From an uncultured Pseudomonadota bacterium (GTDB lineage Bacteria; Pseudomonadota; Gammaproteobacteria; Burkholderiales; Thiobacillaceae): 6,023 nt of DNA. A program made the translations under genes and the position numbers. Location: the NCBI GenBank assembly GCA_903883985.1, contig CAISDD010000448.1:1-6023 (forward strand). The letters are read 5' to 3'. A model generated the notes under the pieces. The model worked only from the letters and a program-made list of their open reading frames with translations, did not search any database and was not told where the DNA came from. Of this stretch, positions 5,152 to 6,023 are shown piece by piece (positions within the stretch are counted from its first letter, which is position 1; each line of letters begins with the position of its first letter).

Positions 5152-6023
5152 ATGCTCTCCGATCCACCGCGCGCACCGTTGTCGGTCTACGTGCACCTGC
5201 CCTGGTGTGTGCGCAAGTGCCCCTATTGCGATTTCAACTCGCACGCCCAGCGCGAGGCCATTCCGGAGACACGCTATCTCGATGCGCTGACCGCCGACCT
5301 GGAACAGGCCCTGCCCCAGGTCTGGGGGCGAACCGTTTCCAGCATTTTCATCGGTGGCGGCACGCCCAGCCTGTTCACGCCCGCAGGGATAGACCGCCTG
5401 CTCACCACCTTGCGCACCCTGCTGCACGTCGCGCCGGGCGCCGAGATCACGATGGAAGCCAATCCCGGCACCTTCGAGGCGGCGCGCTTTCGCGGCTACC
5501 GCGAGGCGGGAGTAAATCGACTGTCCCTGGGCATCCAGAGCTTCAATCCGGGCCACCTGAAGGCGCTGGGCCGCATCCACGACGAGCGCGAAGCTCACGT
5601 GGCGGCCGAAGCCGCGATGAGCCTGTTCGAGACGGTCAATCTCGACCTGATGTATGCCCTGCCCGGCCAGAGCCTGGAGCAGGCGCGCGCCGATCTGGAA
5701 GTCGCCATCGGCCTGGGGGCGGCGCATCTGTCCGCCTACCACCTCACCCTGGAACCCAACACCCCGTTCGCGGCGGCCCCCCCTCACCTGCCGGACGACG
5801 ATCTTGCCGCCGACATGCAGGAGCAGGCGGAAACCCTGCTGGGTGCGGCCGGCTTCGAACACTACGAGACCTCGGCCTACGCGCGGCCTGGCCGGCGCTG
5901 CCGGCACAACCTGAACTACTGGACCTTCGGCGATTACCTGGGTCTGGGTGCCGGCGCCCACGGCAAGCTCTCCTTTTCGGATCGCATCGAGCGCCAGGCG
6001 CGCCTGAAGCACCCCAAAGCGTA
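5152..6023 (+). CDS. hemW: Radical SAM heme chaperone HemW (C-terminus beyond window)
   Basis: HemW, long annotated as a HemN-like oxygen-independent coproporphyrinogen oxidase, is now regarded as a chaperone that binds heme and delivers it to respiratory enzymes. About 290 codons are present of a usual 380 or so; the frame is still open at base 6023. The radical SAM cluster motif is C19-VRK-C23-PY-C26 followed by DFNSH. Genuine HemN has a fourth cysteine here (CX3CX2CXC), so Phe28 marks this as HemW. Further marks are the SAM-binding GGGTPS (68-73), MEANPGT (101-107), RLSLGIQSF (123-131) and DLMYALPGQ (165-173). Others are HLTLEPNTPF and, near the edge, DYLGLGAGAHGKL. The ATG at 5152 is the natural start; only a weak AGGTG (5145-5149) overlapping the rsmA stop precedes it, so translation probably depends on ribosomes finishing rsmA. 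The run of seven C at 5778-5784 leaves the frame intact. Confidence 0.95.
   Translation, partial: MLSDPPRAPLSVYVHLPWCVRKCPYCDFNSHAQREAIPETRYLDALTADLEQALPQVWGRTVSSIFIGGGTPSLFTPAGIDRLLTTLRTLLHVAPGAEITMEANPGTFEAARFRGYREAGVNRLSLGIQSFNPGHLKALGRIHDEREAHVAAEAAMSLFETVNLDLMYALPGQSLEQARADLEVAIGLGAAHLSAYHLTLEPNTPFAAAPPHLPDDDLAADMQEQAETLLGAAGFEHYETSAYARPGRRCRHNLNYWTFGDYLGLGAGAHGKLSFSDRIERQARLKHPKA

Noticed and set aside
4957..6012. 351-codon open frame on the minus strand
   Set aside because: Antisense to the end of rsmA and to hemW. No motifs, and the radical SAM gene on the other strand is unmistakable.
5152..6023. HemN coproporphyrinogen III dehydrogenase
   Set aside because: The fourth cysteine of the HemN CX3CX2CXC motif is replaced by Phe28 in CPYCDFNS, which is the HemW pattern.

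Overview
This window looks like ordinary housekeeping chromosome from a GC-rich Gram-negative bacterium, most likely a betaproteobacterium. That placement is inferred from the gene order glmM-pstS-pstC, the GC-rich codon use and the protein sequences; I ran no database search. I see no tRNA, rRNA, CRISPR array, insertion sequence, phage gene or defence gene. I do not see a previously undescribed system either. The most interesting material lies between genes.

Minus-strand half (1-2896). Read in the direction of transcription, the genes are glmM (phosphoglucosamine mutase, cell-wall precursor synthesis), then pstS (periplasmic phosphate-binding protein), then the start of pstC (phosphate permease), which runs off the window at base 1. 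The glmM-pstS gap (1388-1534) holds a candidate PhoB-binding array of 7-bp elements spaced every 11 bp. It also holds a hairpin dyad in the presumed pstS leader. The pstS-pstC gap (258-373) holds two adjacent stem-loops, one terminator-like and one a long stem. These could lower pstC expression relative to pstS, a common need in ABC transporter operons.

Central non-coding stretch (2897-3353). Next to glmM there is a decayed C-terminal tail of a GGDEF (diguanylate cyclase) domain, on the glmM strand and interrupted by a stop and an apparent frameshift. After it come about 160 bases with nothing I recognise. Then come two tandem copies of a C-rich/G-rich hairpin-forming extragenic repeat, followed by the pdxA upstream region. 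This looks like a rearrangement scar between two conserved blocks transcribed away from each other.

Plus-strand half (3354-6023). pdxA (vitamin B6 synthesis) overlaps rsmA (16S rRNA dimethyladenosine methyltransferase) by 4 bases. hemW (radical SAM heme chaperone) starts 5 bases after rsmA and runs off the right edge. These three are packed like one operon. pdxA-rsmA is a classical pair; hemW as the immediate third gene is less familiar to me.
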